Positions 26,400 to 34,752 of a DNA stretch of 64,000 nucleotides are shown piece by piece. Position 1 is the first letter of the stretch, and every line of letters starts with the position of its first letter. A program made the translations under genes and the position numbers. The DNA is taken from NCBI RefSeq assembly GCF_023264675.1, contig NZ_JAHFVG010000009.1:42087-106086 (forward strand). The letters run 5' to 3'. The DNA comes from Rhodococcus sp. (in: high G+C Gram-positive bacteria). GTDB lineage: Bacteria; Actinomycetota; Actinomycetes; Mycobacteriales; Mycobacteriaceae. Under the pieces are notes generated by a model, which saw only the letters and a list, made by a program, of their open reading frames with translations, had not been told where the DNA came from and did not search any database.

Positions 26400-27665
26400 C
26401 TAGCGACCGCGGGCGCGCGAGAGCGCCTTCAGCACCGGATACCCGACGAGGATGCCGACCGATCCCCAGGCGATGCCGCCGAGCTCCACAGAGCCGATCG
26501 CCAACGTCAGGTCGCCGATACCGGCGACCAACGCGGCCGCGACGACGGTGAGATTGACCGGATCGGTGAAGTCGACCTTGCTGTCGGTCCAGATTCGAAC
26601 ACCGAGAAGGCCGATGAGGCCGTACAACACCAGAGTGGCTCCGCCGATCACGCCCGACGGCACAGTGAAGACGAGTGCGCCGAATTTGGGAGAGAAGGCG
26701 AGTACCACGGCGGTGGCGGCAGCAACCCAGTAGGCCGCTGTCGAATACACACGGGTGGCAGCCATGACGCCGATGTTCTCGGCATAGGTCGTCGTACCCG
26801 ACCCGCCGAAGGCGCCGGCGAGAGTGGTGGCAAGGCCGTCGGCGATGAGCGCGTCGCCGGCGAGGTCGTCGAGCGACTTACCGGTCATCGCCGACACCGC
26901 TTTGACGTGTCCGACGTTCTCCGCGACGAGGACGATCACGACGGGTAGCGCGACGAGGATCACCGAGAGGTCGAACGACGGTCCGCGAAACTCGGGAACA
27001 CCGATCCAGGCCGCCTCACGCATGGCGTCGAGCTTGACCGCGTCGATCTGCCCGATCACGGCGGCGAAGACCCAGCCGATGATCACACCGACAAGGATGC
27101 CGAGCCTGCCGAGCAGTCCGGGACCGGCAACGGTGACCAGCAGAATCGCCAGCAAGGTCACGACGGCGACGAGCGGCTGCGCCTCGAAGCTCGAGGTCGC
27201 TGCGGGAGCCAGATTCAACCCGATCAGTACGACGACCGCGCCGGTCACCACCGGCGGCATCACCGCTTCGATCACGCGGCCGCCGGCGAATTTGACGATG
27301 AAACCGAGTGCAGCGAGCACGATCCCGACGGACATAACGGCGCCCAGTTGTGCCGCTGGCCCGTCGGCCTGCGCTGCACTGAGCGGCGCGATGAAGGCGA
27401 ACGACGAGCCGAGATAGCTCGGAATCCGTCCCCGCGTGATGATCAGGAACATCGCGGTTCCGATTCCCGAGAACAGCAACGTCGTGGTGACCGGGAATCC
27501 GGTCACCGTCGGAACGAGCAGTGTCGCGCCGAACATGGCAATGACGTGCTGCATACCGATTCCGACGGTGCGCGGCCACGACAGCCGCTCGTCGGGCGCA
27601 ACCACTGCGCCCGCGGCGGGCGTCTTTCCGTTGCCGTGCACGGTCCATCCGAAGTTTCGACTCAC
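26400..27665 (-). CDS. NCS2 family nucleobase:cation symporter
   Basis: 421-aa permease of the uracil/xanthine class with about 12-14 membrane segments. GIGMQHVIAMFGATLLVP in TM1 and PSYLGSSFAFIAPL in TM3 are NCS2 motifs, and VLVAENVGHVKAVSAMTG carries the substrate-binding glutamate of UraA-like proteins. The sequence looks closer to uracil permeases than to purine ones, but the substrate is inferred only. GTG 27665 has no Shine-Dalgarno and stands 8 nt from TAGTAT, a leaderless candidate. It is flanked by the dehydrogenase and ptsI, with no pyrimidine genes nearby. Confidence 0.87.
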   Translation of the reverse strand: MSRNFGWTVHGNGKTPAAGAVVAPDERLSWPRTVGIGMQHVIAMFGATLLVPTVTGFPVTTTLLFSGIGTAMFLIITRGRIPSYLGSSFAFIAPLSAAQADGPAAQLGAVMSVGIVLAALGFIVKFAGGRVIEAVMPPVVTGAVVVLIGLNLAPAATSSFEAQPLVAVVTLLAILLVTVAGPGLLGRLGILVGVIIGWVFAAVIGQIDAVKLDAMREAAWIGVPEFRGPSFDLSVILVALPVVIVLVAENVGHVKAVSAMTGKSLDDLAGDALIADGLATTLAGAFGGSGTTTYAENIGVMAATRVYSTAAYWVAAATAVVLAFSPKFGALVFTVPSGVIGGATLVLYGLIGLLGVRIWTDSKVDFTDPVNLTVVAAALVAGIGDLTLAIGSVELGGIAWGSVGILVGYPVLKALSRARGR

Positions 27666-27705
27666 GGCATCGAATACTAGAGCCAGCCTCGAACCGACTG
27701 AGCGG

Positions 27706-29457
27706 TCAGTTCAAAATTGCAGCAACTGCCGCTCGTGCCGCCGTGGAACTGTCCGTCTTCAGTGCAGCGGCAGCCGCTTCCTTGCACTGTTCGAGGGTGA
27801 CCGTGGACAGTTTTGCTCCGACGTGGGCGATCGCGGCCGATGCCGCCGACAAGGACGTGATGCCGAGCCCGACCAGAACGCAGGCCAACAGTGGGTCGGC
27901 GGCAGCTTCTCCGCATACACCGACAGGTTTGCCTGCCGCCGCGCCGGCTTTCGCGGTATGAGCGACCAACGTGATGACGGCGGGCTGCCACGGATCGGTG
28001 AGGGCCGCCAACTGCGAGGACATTCGATCGGCAGCCATCGTGTACTGGGCGAGGTCGTTGGTACCGATCGACAGAAAATCCACGTGTTCGAGGATGTGCT
28101 CGGCGAGCAATGCCGCGGCCGGAACCTCGATCATCACCCCGGGCTTCAAGCCGCGCGCCCGGGTGTCGGCGGCGAAGGCCTCGGCCTCGGCTGCGGTGGA
28201 GATCATCGGTGCCATCACCCACGGCGCCGAACCCGTTGCCTCGGCCGCTGCGGCGATTCCGTCGAGCTGGCGGTAGAGAATTCCTCGGTCCTGCTCGGCG
28301 ATTCTGATTCCTCGAATTCCGAGAGCCGGATTCGCCTCGTCGGCATGGTTGGCGAATCGCAACGGCTTGTCCGAGCCTGCATCGAGGGTTCTGATGACCA
28401 CCTTGTGGCCGGCGAAGGCGTCGAGCACCTGGCTGTAGATCTCTGCCTGGTCGTCCACTGTCGGTTCGGTGTCACGGTCGAGAAAACAGAGCTCGGTACG
28501 GAACAGACCGACGCCGTCCGCTGCCGTGGTGCGAGCAGCGCGTGCACCGGCACCGTCCTGGACGTTGGCGAGAATGTCGACGGGATGTCCGTCGGAGGTT
28601 CGTCCCGGGCCGCTCCAGTGCGACACCCGATCGAGTTCTGCGCGAGCCTCGTTCACGGCCCGCTCGGCGAGTGCGGCGTCCGGGTCGAGGACGATGTCGC
28701 CGGTGACGCCGTTCACCACGGCCGACGTTCCCTCGGGCACGTCGTCCAGTCCGGCGACCGCGACGACGCAGGGGATGCCGAGCTGACGAGCGATGATCGC
28801 CGTGTGGCTGGTTGGACCGCCGAGGGACGTCGCGAGGCCGACGATCAAAGCCGCGTCGAGTCCCGCCGTGTCGGCGGGCGCGAGATCGTCGGCGAACAAC
28901 ACCGACGGCACGGTGGGCGTCGGGACACCGGGCTCGGGTGCCCCGAGGATCTCGGCGATCACACGATCGCGGATGTCGCGTAGGTCGGTCACCCTCTCGG
29001 CCATCAGGCCGCCGAGCTTGATGAACATCGCGGCGAATTGCTCCGTCGCAGCATCCGCCGCGGCTGTTGCCGGGCTGCCGGTGCCGATCAGCTTCTCGGC
29101 GGCTTTGATCCAGCCTCGATCCTGAGCCATGGCGGCGTTGGCCGAGAGCACCTCCGAAGCCGCTCCCGTGGCCAACTCGGCGCGGCCGCGCAGTCGACCT
29201 GCCACGACCGATGCCGCCGTGCGGAATCGCTCGAGCTCGGTGCCGCGCTCGGCCTCCTCTATCACCGAGGTGTCGGTGGGGACCTCGGTACGACGTCCCG
29301 GCCTGATGACCGGCCCGTAGCCGACACCAGGAACGACCGGGGCGCCCGCGAGCGACCGCGAGCCCCGGAGTGCCGACGACCCCGAGCCCCCGAGTGCCGA
29401 CGACCCCGAAAGCGGTGCGTCGGTTCCCTGCGTCTCGGTTCGAAGCGATCCCGTCAT
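27706..29457 (-). CDS. ptsI: PTS enzyme I (phosphoenolpyruvate-protein phosphotransferase)
   Basis: 583-aa general PTS component. It autophosphorylates from PEP at His218 (GGPTSHTAI) and passes the phosphate to HPr. PEP-binding domain signatures DGVGLFRTELCF and DFLSIGTNDLAQYTMAADR; the catalytic Cys lies in VGVCGEAAAD. The first 38 residues are a Gly/Ser/Ala-rich leader containing a 24-bp duplicated segment, not part of the family. ATG 29457 has AGGAGG 4 nt upstream. It is divergent from fruR-fruK-fruA-ptsH, which together form a full fructose PTS. Confidence 0.95.
   Translation of the reverse strand: MTGSLRTETQGTDAPLSGSSALGGSGSSALRGSRSLAGAPVVPGVGYGPVIRPGRRTEVPTDTSVIEEAERGTELERFRTAASVVAGRLRGRAELATGAASEVLSANAAMAQDRGWIKAAEKLIGTGSPATAAADAATEQFAAMFIKLGGLMAERVTDLRDIRDRVIAEILGAPEPGVPTPTVPSVLFADDLAPADTAGLDAALIVGLATSLGGPTSHTAIIARQLGIPCVVAVAGLDDVPEGTSAVVNGVTGDIVLDPDAALAERAVNEARAELDRVSHWSGPGRTSDGHPVDILANVQDGAGARAARTTAADGVGLFRTELCFLDRDTEPTVDDQAEIYSQVLDAFAGHKVVIRTLDAGSDKPLRFANHADEANPALGIRGIRIAEQDRGILYRQLDGIAAAAEATGSAPWVMAPMISTAAEAEAFAADTRARGLKPGVMIEVPAAALLAEHILEHVDFLSIGTNDLAQYTMAADRMSSQLAALTDPWQPAVITLVAHTAKAGAAAGKPVGVCGEAAADPLLACVLVGLGITSLSAASAAIAHVGAKLSTVTLEQCKEAAAAALKTDSSTAARAAVAAILN
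29365..29412. repeat. 24-bp tandem duplication in ptsI
   Basis: Two adjacent 24-bp units (29365-29388 and 29389-29412) sharing GAGTGCCGACGACCCCGA. They encode two copies of a GSSAL-containing octapeptide in the enzyme I leader. Confidence 0.85.
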
Positions 29458-29514
29458 GTGTCCTCCTGAATTTCGGGTGTGGCCCAGCCGGTCGTGATCG
29501 ACTTGTTGTGACCG

Positions 29515-29560
29515 AGATTACTCTTTGGTCTTGACATGTCAACAGATACGGGCGTAAAAC
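29515..29560. promoter_or_regulatory. Overlapping divergent promoters of ptsI and fruR sharing one palindromic -35
   Basis: TTGACATGTCAA (29531-29542) is a perfect 12-bp palindrome that presents TTGACA in both directions. On the minus strand, TTGACA (29542-29537) is 16 nt from TAATCT (29520-29515), a near-consensus promoter for ptsI. On the plus strand, TTGACA (29531-29536) is 18 nt from TAAAAC (29555-29560), for fruR-fruK-fruA-ptsH. AACATAAACC and TTGTTGTGACC nearby may be operator elements for the DeoR-type regulator. Confidence 0.7.
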
Positions 29561-29595
29561 AACATAAACCAACAGAACTTGGAAGGGAGGCGCAG

Positions 29596-30363
29596 GTGTA
29601 CGCAGAAGAACGTCAGCAGTCGATCGCGGAACTCATCAGTACTCGCGGTCGCATTTCCGTTGCCGATCTGTCCTCCACCTACGGGGTCACCACCGAGACA
29701 GTGCGACGCGACCTCGCCGTGCTCGATCGAATCGGAGTGGTACGCCGAGTCCACGGCGGTGCAGTCCCTGCATCGGCGCTCACCTCGACCGAGCCCGGCG
29801 TCAGCGAGCGCGAGTACACCCGCGCCGAGCAGAAGGACGCCATCGCCGCTGCCGCGCTCGCCTACCTTCCACCGACGGGCGGCAGCGCCGTTCTCGACGC
29901 AGGCACCACGACGGGCCGGCTCGCCGCGCTGCTGACGAGCGAGCGAGAGCTGACGCTCGTCACCAACTCCATCCCCATCGCGGCGCGGGTCGCACCGCTG
30001 AACGGCATCGCCCTACGCGTTCTCGGCGGACGCGTGCGCGGCACGACGCAGGCAGCAGTCGGCGAAGAGGCCCTGGGCGCACTCGAATGGCTACGCGTCG
30101 ACGTCGCGTTCATCGGCACCAATGCTCTGAGCGTCGGCCACGGCCTCTCGACACCGGACAGCGACGAGGCCGCCGTCAAGCGAGCCATGGTCAGGACCGC
30201 CAATCACGTCGTGGTTCTTGCTGATTCGTCCAAGATCGGACGCGAGCATCTGATCAGTTTCGCCCGCCTGGACAACATCGATGTCCTCGTCACCGACGAG
30301 GACATCGACGAGACCGACCACCAGAGTTTGACCGACAACGGAATCGAGGTGGTGATCGCATGA
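29596..30363 (+). CDS. fruR: DeoR family regulator of the fructose PTS
   Basis: 255-aa repressor, the usual DeoR length. N-terminal HTH (RQQSIAELISTRGRISVADLSSTYGVT with ETVRRDLAVLD) and C-terminal sugar-phosphate sensor domain (LDAGTTTGRLA, VTNSIPIA, FIGTNALS, VVVLADSSKIG). Fructose-1-phosphate is the expected inducer. GTG 29596 is chosen because GGAAGGGAGG ends 5 nt before it; an ATG at 29536 would lie inside the promoter. Its stop overlaps the fruK ATG, so it is co-transcribed with its targets. Confidence 0.92.
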   Translation: MYAEERQQSIAELISTRGRISVADLSSTYGVTTETVRRDLAVLDRIGVVRRVHGGAVPASALTSTEPGVSEREYTRAEQKDAIAAAALAYLPPTGGSAVLDAGTTTGRLAALLTSERELTLVTNSIPIAARVAPLNGIALRVLGGRVRGTTQAAVGEEALGALEWLRVDVAFIGTNALSVGHGLSTPDSDEAAVKRAMVRTANHVVVLADSSKIGREHLISFARLDNIDVLVTDEDIDETDHQSLTDNGIEVVIA

Positions 30364-31385
30364 TCGTCACACTGACGGCCAACCCGAGTATCGACCGAAC
30401 AGTCGTGCTCGACTCGGAGCTGGTCCGCGGCGGCGTGCACCGCGCACGCGCTTCGGCGAGCGACCCGGGAGGCAAAGGCGTCAACGTCGCTCGTGTGCTG
30501 ACGGCGTCGGGGGTACAGGCAATGGCGGTGTTGCCTGCGGCAACGGGCGATCCGCTGCTCGAAGCCCTGACGAAAAAGGGTGTTCGATACTGCGCTGTCC
30601 CCACCGACGGCCTCGCCAGGACCAACATCACCGTCAGCGAACCCGGTGGAACCACTACCAAGATCAACGAGCCCGGCGCCGGCCTCACCGAGGCCACCAC
30701 CACGGCGCTGTTCGATGCCATCGTCGATCTGGGCCGCGATGCCACCTGGGTCGCGCTTTCGGGATCGCTACCGCCCGGCGTTCCCTCCCACTGGTATGCA
30801 GACCTGGTGCGCGCGCTGCGCAGCACTGCATGCAAAGTGGCGGTGGACACATCCGATGCGCCACTGCTCGCTCTGGCGGCGTCCTTCCCCGAGTCCGCTC
30901 CCGACCTGATCAAACCTAACTCCGAGGAGCTCGCACAGCTCACCGGCGCGGATGCCGACGAACTCGAGCGCGCAGCAGGTGCAGGCGACCCGACCGCCGC
31001 CGTCGACGCGAGCCGAATCCTGTTGGCGCGCGGTGTCGGAGCCGTGCTCGCCACTCTGGGGAGCGCTGGAGCCGTGCTGGTGACGGGCGAGGGCGCCTGG
31101 TTCGCAAGTCCGCCTCCCATCGACGCCATCAGCACCGTCGGTGCAGGTGACTCGTCCCTGGCGGGCTACATCCTCGCCGATATCGAGAGATGCGAACCAG
31201 GAGAACGTATCCGACGCGCGGTGGCCTACGGCACCGCGGCAACGGCGCTCCCCGGCACCACACTCCCTACTCCCGACCAAACTTGCCCCGATGCAGTAAC
31301 CGTGAGAGCACTCGACTCACCCGATTCCAGCCCAGAACCCGCTCGGCCCAGCTCAGTTCCGTTCGATACTCAGACACTCTCCTAG
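30360..31385 (+). CDS. fruK: 1-phosphofructokinase
   Basis: 341-aa PfkB-family sugar kinase that phosphorylates fructose-1-phosphate, the product of FruA, to fructose-1,6-bisphosphate. N-terminal TANPSIDRTV and DPGGKGVNVARVL are hallmark 1-PFK/tagatose-kinase motifs; the C-terminal STVGAGDSSLAGYI carries the catalytic Asp and anion hole. Start ATG overlaps the fruR stop (ATGA). About 35 C-terminal residues after the kinase domain (SPDSSPEPARPSS) look disordered. Followed by fruA after 8 bp. Confidence 0.95.
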   Translation: MIVTLTANPSIDRTVVLDSELVRGGVHRARASASDPGGKGVNVARVLTASGVQAMAVLPAATGDPLLEALTKKGVRYCAVPTDGLARTNITVSEPGGTTTKINEPGAGLTEATTTALFDAIVDLGRDATWVALSGSLPPGVPSHWYADLVRALRSTACKVAVDTSDAPLLALAASFPESAPDLIKPNSEELAQLTGADADELERAAGAGDPTAAVDASRILLARGVGAVLATLGSAGAVLVTGEGAWFASPPPIDAISTVGAGDSSLAGYILADIERCEPGERIRRAVAYGTAATALPGTTLPTPDQTCPDAVTVRALDSPDSSPEPARPSSVPFDTQTLS

Positions 31386-31393
31386 GAGCCGTC

Positions 31394-33433
31394 ATGACCA
31401 CACCAACCAACGATCCCGCGATCATCGCGGAGGAACTCATCGTCCTCGATGCGGACCTCGGCGAGTCGAAAGATGCTGTCATCGAGCGTCTCTCCGAGCT
31501 TCTCGCCGCTGCGGGGCGCGCGAGCGACGCCGGCCCGCTGCGCGAGGCTGCCCTCGCCCGTGAGGCCCAGTCCGCGACCGGCCTGCCCGGCGGCATCGCC
31601 ATCCCCCACTGCCGTGCCGAGGCTGTGACATCGGCATCTCTCGGATTCGCTCGCCTGAATCCCAAGGTCGACTTCGGAGCACCCGACGGCCCCGCAGATC
31701 TCGTGTTCCTCATCGCCGCGCCCGCCGGAGCAGGTTCGGCACACATGAAGTTGCTCTCGAGCCTGGCCCGCGCACTCGTCAAACCGGAATTCGTGACGTC
31801 GCTGCGCAACGCGCCGACGGCGGCCGATGTGGTTGCACTCGTCGACGGTGTCATCAACCCGGCAGCAACAACGAAGAAGTCGCCGGCTCCTGTCGCTGCG
31901 GCCGCGCCGGTCACCCCGACGGCGACGCCCGAAGCGTCTGCGCCCAAGCACATCGTCGCGGTCACGGCCTGCCCGACGGGTATCGCCCACACCTACATGG
32001 CCGCAGATTCACTCGTGGCCGCAGGCGAACGCGCCGGCGTCACCGTCCATGTCGAGACCCAGGGTTCGAGCGGAAGCACGCCACTCGATCCGGCGCTCAT
32101 CGCCAGTGCCGAGGCCGTCATCTTCGCCACCGACGTCGGGGTGAAGGGCAAGGAACGTTTCGCAGGCAAGCCCGTTGTCTCCTCGGGCGTCAAACGCGCC
32201 ATCAACGAGCCGGACGTCATGGTCACCGAAGCTCTCCGTGCCGGGAACGATCCGAATGCGCCGCGTGTCTCCGGTACCGCAGCGGACGCGAGCGGTTCCA
32301 GCACGGGCGCAGGTGAACTCGGCTGGGGCACAAGGATCCGCCAGATCCTGCTCACCGGCGTCAGCTACATGATTCCGTTCGTCGCGGCCGGCGGCCTGCT
32401 GATTGCTCTCGGCTTCCTGGTAGGTGGGTACGAGATCTCCGATACAGCCAAGGACATCGTCGTCAACAACTCGCTCACCGCACTCCCTGACGGCGGGCTG
32501 AGAGCCTACCTCGGCGCGGTCCTGTTCCAGATCGGCAGCCTTTCGTTCAGCTTCCTCGTGCCTGCACTGGCGGGCTATATCTCGTACGCCATTGCGGACA
32601 GACCCGGTCTGGCACCAGGTTTCACAGCGGGTGCGGTGGCCGTCCTCGTCGGTGCCGGTTTCATCGGCGGCCTCGTCGGTGGTTTGATCGCAGGATTCGT
32701 GGCGCTGTGGATCAGCAAATGGAAGATTCCGGCGCTTCTTCGCGGACTCATGCCAGTTGTCATCATTCCGCTCTTTGCCACGTTGATCGTCGGCGCACTC
32801 ATGTTCTTGGTTCTGGGCAAACCACTCGCCGCCATCACCAGTGGCCTCACCAACTGGCTGAATGGGCTGACCGGGACATCGATCATCATCCTGGGAATCA
32901 TCTTGGGCCTGATGATGTGCTTCGATCTCGGCGGACCGGTCAACAAGGCTGCCTATGCTTTCGCCACTGCCGGACTCTCGGTCACCGATACAGCGTCGTT
33001 GCGCATCATGGCTGCGGTGATGGCTGCGGGGATGGTTCCGCCACTTGCACTAGCCCTGGCATCGGCGCTACGCCCGAAGATCTTCACCGAAGCCGAGCGC
33101 GAGAACGGCAAGGCAGCATGGTTCTTGGGAGCGGCGTTCATCTCCGAAGGCGCCATCCCGTTCGCCGCCGCCGACCCATTCCGCGTCATCCCGTCGATGA
33201 TGGCGGGCGGGGCACTGACCGGCGCACTCATCATGGCAACAGATGTGACACTCAGCGCACCGCACGGCGGTCTGATCGTATTCTTCGCCATCGGGAAATT
33301 CATGTGGTTCTTCCTTTCACTCGTGGCTGGAACGCTACTGTCGGCCTTCCTGGTCGTCGTCGCCAAGCAGTTCGTCAAGGGAAAGAACGCACCCACCGAG
33401 GATGCAATCGATCCCGATCTCGTCCACGCCTGA
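31394..33433 (+). CDS. fruA: PTS fructose transporter, fused IIA-IIB-IIC
   Basis: 679-aa membrane permease that imports fructose and phosphorylates it at C1. Order of domains: IIA with His72 (GIAIPHCRAEAV), an Ala/Pro linker, IIB with phospho-Cys193 (TACPTGIAHTYMAA), then IIC with about ten membrane helices beginning near residue 315 (ILLTGVSYMIPFVAAGGLLI). The full chain needed for phosphotransfer after HPr is therefore in one polypeptide. ATG 31394 has TAGGAG 5 nt upstream. Third gene of the fruR operon. Confidence 0.96.
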   Translation: MTTPTNDPAIIAEELIVLDADLGESKDAVIERLSELLAAAGRASDAGPLREAALAREAQSATGLPGGIAIPHCRAEAVTSASLGFARLNPKVDFGAPDGPADLVFLIAAPAGAGSAHMKLLSSLARALVKPEFVTSLRNAPTAADVVALVDGVINPAATTKKSPAPVAAAAPVTPTATPEASAPKHIVAVTACPTGIAHTYMAADSLVAAGERAGVTVHVETQGSSGSTPLDPALIASAEAVIFATDVGVKGKERFAGKPVVSSGVKRAINEPDVMVTEALRAGNDPNAPRVSGTAADASGSSTGAGELGWGTRIRQILLTGVSYMIPFVAAGGLLIALGFLVGGYEISDTAKDIVVNNSLTALPDGGLRAYLGAVLFQIGSLSFSFLVPALAGYISYAIADRPGLAPGFTAGAVAVLVGAGFIGGLVGGLIAGFVALWISKWKIPALLRGLMPVVIIPLFATLIVGALMFLVLGKPLAAITSGLTNWLNGLTGTSIIILGIILGLMMCFDLGGPVNKAAYAFATAGLSVTDTASLRIMAAVMAAGMVPPLALALASALRPKIFTEAERENGKAAWFLGAAFISEGAIPFAAADPFRVIPSMMAGGALTGALIMATDVTLSAPHGGLIVFFAIGKFMWFFLSLVAGTLLSAFLVVVAKQFVKGKNAPTEDAIDPDLVHA

Positions 33434-33467
33434 CCCTTCACACCCCACAACCCTCGAGGAGAACGAA

Positions 33468-33725
33468 ATGCCCAGCACCACAGTCACCGTCGGATCCGCT
33501 GTCGGCCTCCATGCACGTCCCGCGGCGCTGATCGCCGAAGCAGTCGCCGATGCAGGCGTCGACGTCACACTCGCAGTCGATGGAGAGGAGCCGGTGGACG
33601 CGGGCTCGGCACTGATGATCATGACCCTCGGCGCCGTCAAAGGCACCGAGGTGACCGTCGAGAGCGAAGATCAGGCAGCCCTGGACAAGGTAGCGGCCCT
33701 CGTCGCTGCCGACCTCGACGCCTGA
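33468..33725 (+). CDS. ptsH: PTS phosphocarrier HPr
   Basis: 85-aa phosphocarrier with His15 in GLHARPAAL, the site phosphorylated by enzyme I. The regulatory serine region is DAGSALMIM. Standard HPr length. ATG 33468 has GAGGAG 6 nt upstream. Last gene of the fruR-fruK-fruA-ptsH operon, so HPr and enzyme I come from the two arms of the divergent promoter. Confidence 0.97.
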   Translation: MPSTTVTVGSAVGLHARPAALIAEAVADAGVDVTLAVDGEEPVDAGSALMIMTLGAVKGTEVTVESEDQAALDKVAALVAADLDA

Positions 33726-33732
33726 TCTCGTC

Positions 33733-34749
33733 TCACTGACGCCGACGGGCGATCCCGAAGGTGTAGGCGAGCGATACGAGTACCAGTACCCCGGCGACGG
33801 CTATCGCGCCGAGTGGCCATCGACCTCCCGATGACGACTCGGCCGGTACCGTCGCCGGCGGCGTCGGTGCCAACGACTGTGCGCCGTAGAGAATCTGGAT
33901 CGGTGGCAGCGGACCACCAGCGGCTTCGGAGGCGACCAGTAGGTTGCCGTCGCCGTCGAACGTGATTGCCTCCCCCTGCGGTTGCACCGGCAGTGCGACG
34001 ACGGCCGGAGTACCGGTCAGCGCCCGGGCCACGTCACCGTCGACCACGGGAAACAGATAGAGATCGTTGTAGGTGCGCACTGCAGCCACGGAGCCGTCCG
34101 GACTGACTGCGCCCCCGGTTGCGAGGATCGAACCGGTGATGAACGGCGGCCCGCCGACCGTCGTGGTGCGATCGAAGGCGCGTTCTCCCACCTTCGTCAG
34201 CGCGGTCGGTCCGGGAGAAGAAAGCTGATCGACACTCTCGCCGCCGCTCGGAACGTAGATTCCGCTGACGCCGGACACCGCCTTGGTCACGATCACCGGC
34301 CGACCTCCTGGCTCGATCAGGAGGGACTCGGCATCGTGCGGTCCGTCGGGATACGTGAGTCGATGAAGCTCACCCACTCCAGTGGCAGGATCCATGCGGG
34401 TCAGTGCGACGGTATCGCGCCGAGCACGATTGTCTCCCGTGTCGGACAGCCACAACTGTCCGCGATAGGAGCTCAGATCCTCGACGTCGTACGGATCGAC
34501 GGGAACATCGAGCCATCGCGCCACCGAGCAGCCCTCGCCCAGTACGGCGAGCCGGTGATCCGTTCCACTGTCGCCGATCGCGTACAGAACTCCGTCGATC
34601 GATGTCAGACCGGACAACTCTTCCAGACCGGGATCCTGCGGGGTGCAATATGTGTCGAACTGTTCCTGGGCAACCACGGGCGCGGCGCCGGCCGGTGCAC
34701 TCATCGACACGAGCGCACCGGCCACCGCAACGACCGCGAACCTACGCAT
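33733..34749 (-). CDS. Secreted, C-terminally anchored beta-propeller-like protein
   Basis: 338-aa exported protein. Signal peptide MRRFAVVAVAGALVSMSAPAG with cleavage near AGAA; the middle contains repeated strand-turn units (SIDGVLYAIGDSG, GQLWLSDTGDNRARR, GDGNLLVASEAAGG) like YncE/esterase-type propellers. A Pro/Ser linker leads to a C-terminal membrane helix (LGAIAVAGVLVLVSLAYTFGI) and basic RRRQ. DSGTDHR and SDTGDNR suggest calcium-type loops. Function unknown; probably displayed on the outer face of the membrane. It is 3 bp after hflX on the same strand. Confidence 0.7.
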   Translation of the reverse strand: MRRFAVVAVAGALVSMSAPAGAAPVVAQEQFDTYCTPQDPGLEELSGLTSIDGVLYAIGDSGTDHRLAVLGEGCSVARWLDVPVDPYDVEDLSSYRGQLWLSDTGDNRARRDTVALTRMDPATGVGELHRLTYPDGPHDAESLLIEPGGRPVIVTKAVSGVSGIYVPSGGESVDQLSSPGPTALTKVGERAFDRTTTVGGPPFITGSILATGGAVSPDGSVAAVRTYNDLYLFPVVDGDVARALTGTPAVVALPVQPQGEAITFDGDGNLLVASEAAGGPLPPIQILYGAQSLAPTPPATVPAESSSGGRWPLGAIAVAGVLVLVSLAYTFGIARRRQ

Positions 34750-34752
34750 CGA

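Noticed and set aside
27436-28983. 515-aa plus frame opposite the NCS2 permease and ptsI
   Set aside because: Spans two real genes and their gap on the other strand; no coding signature.
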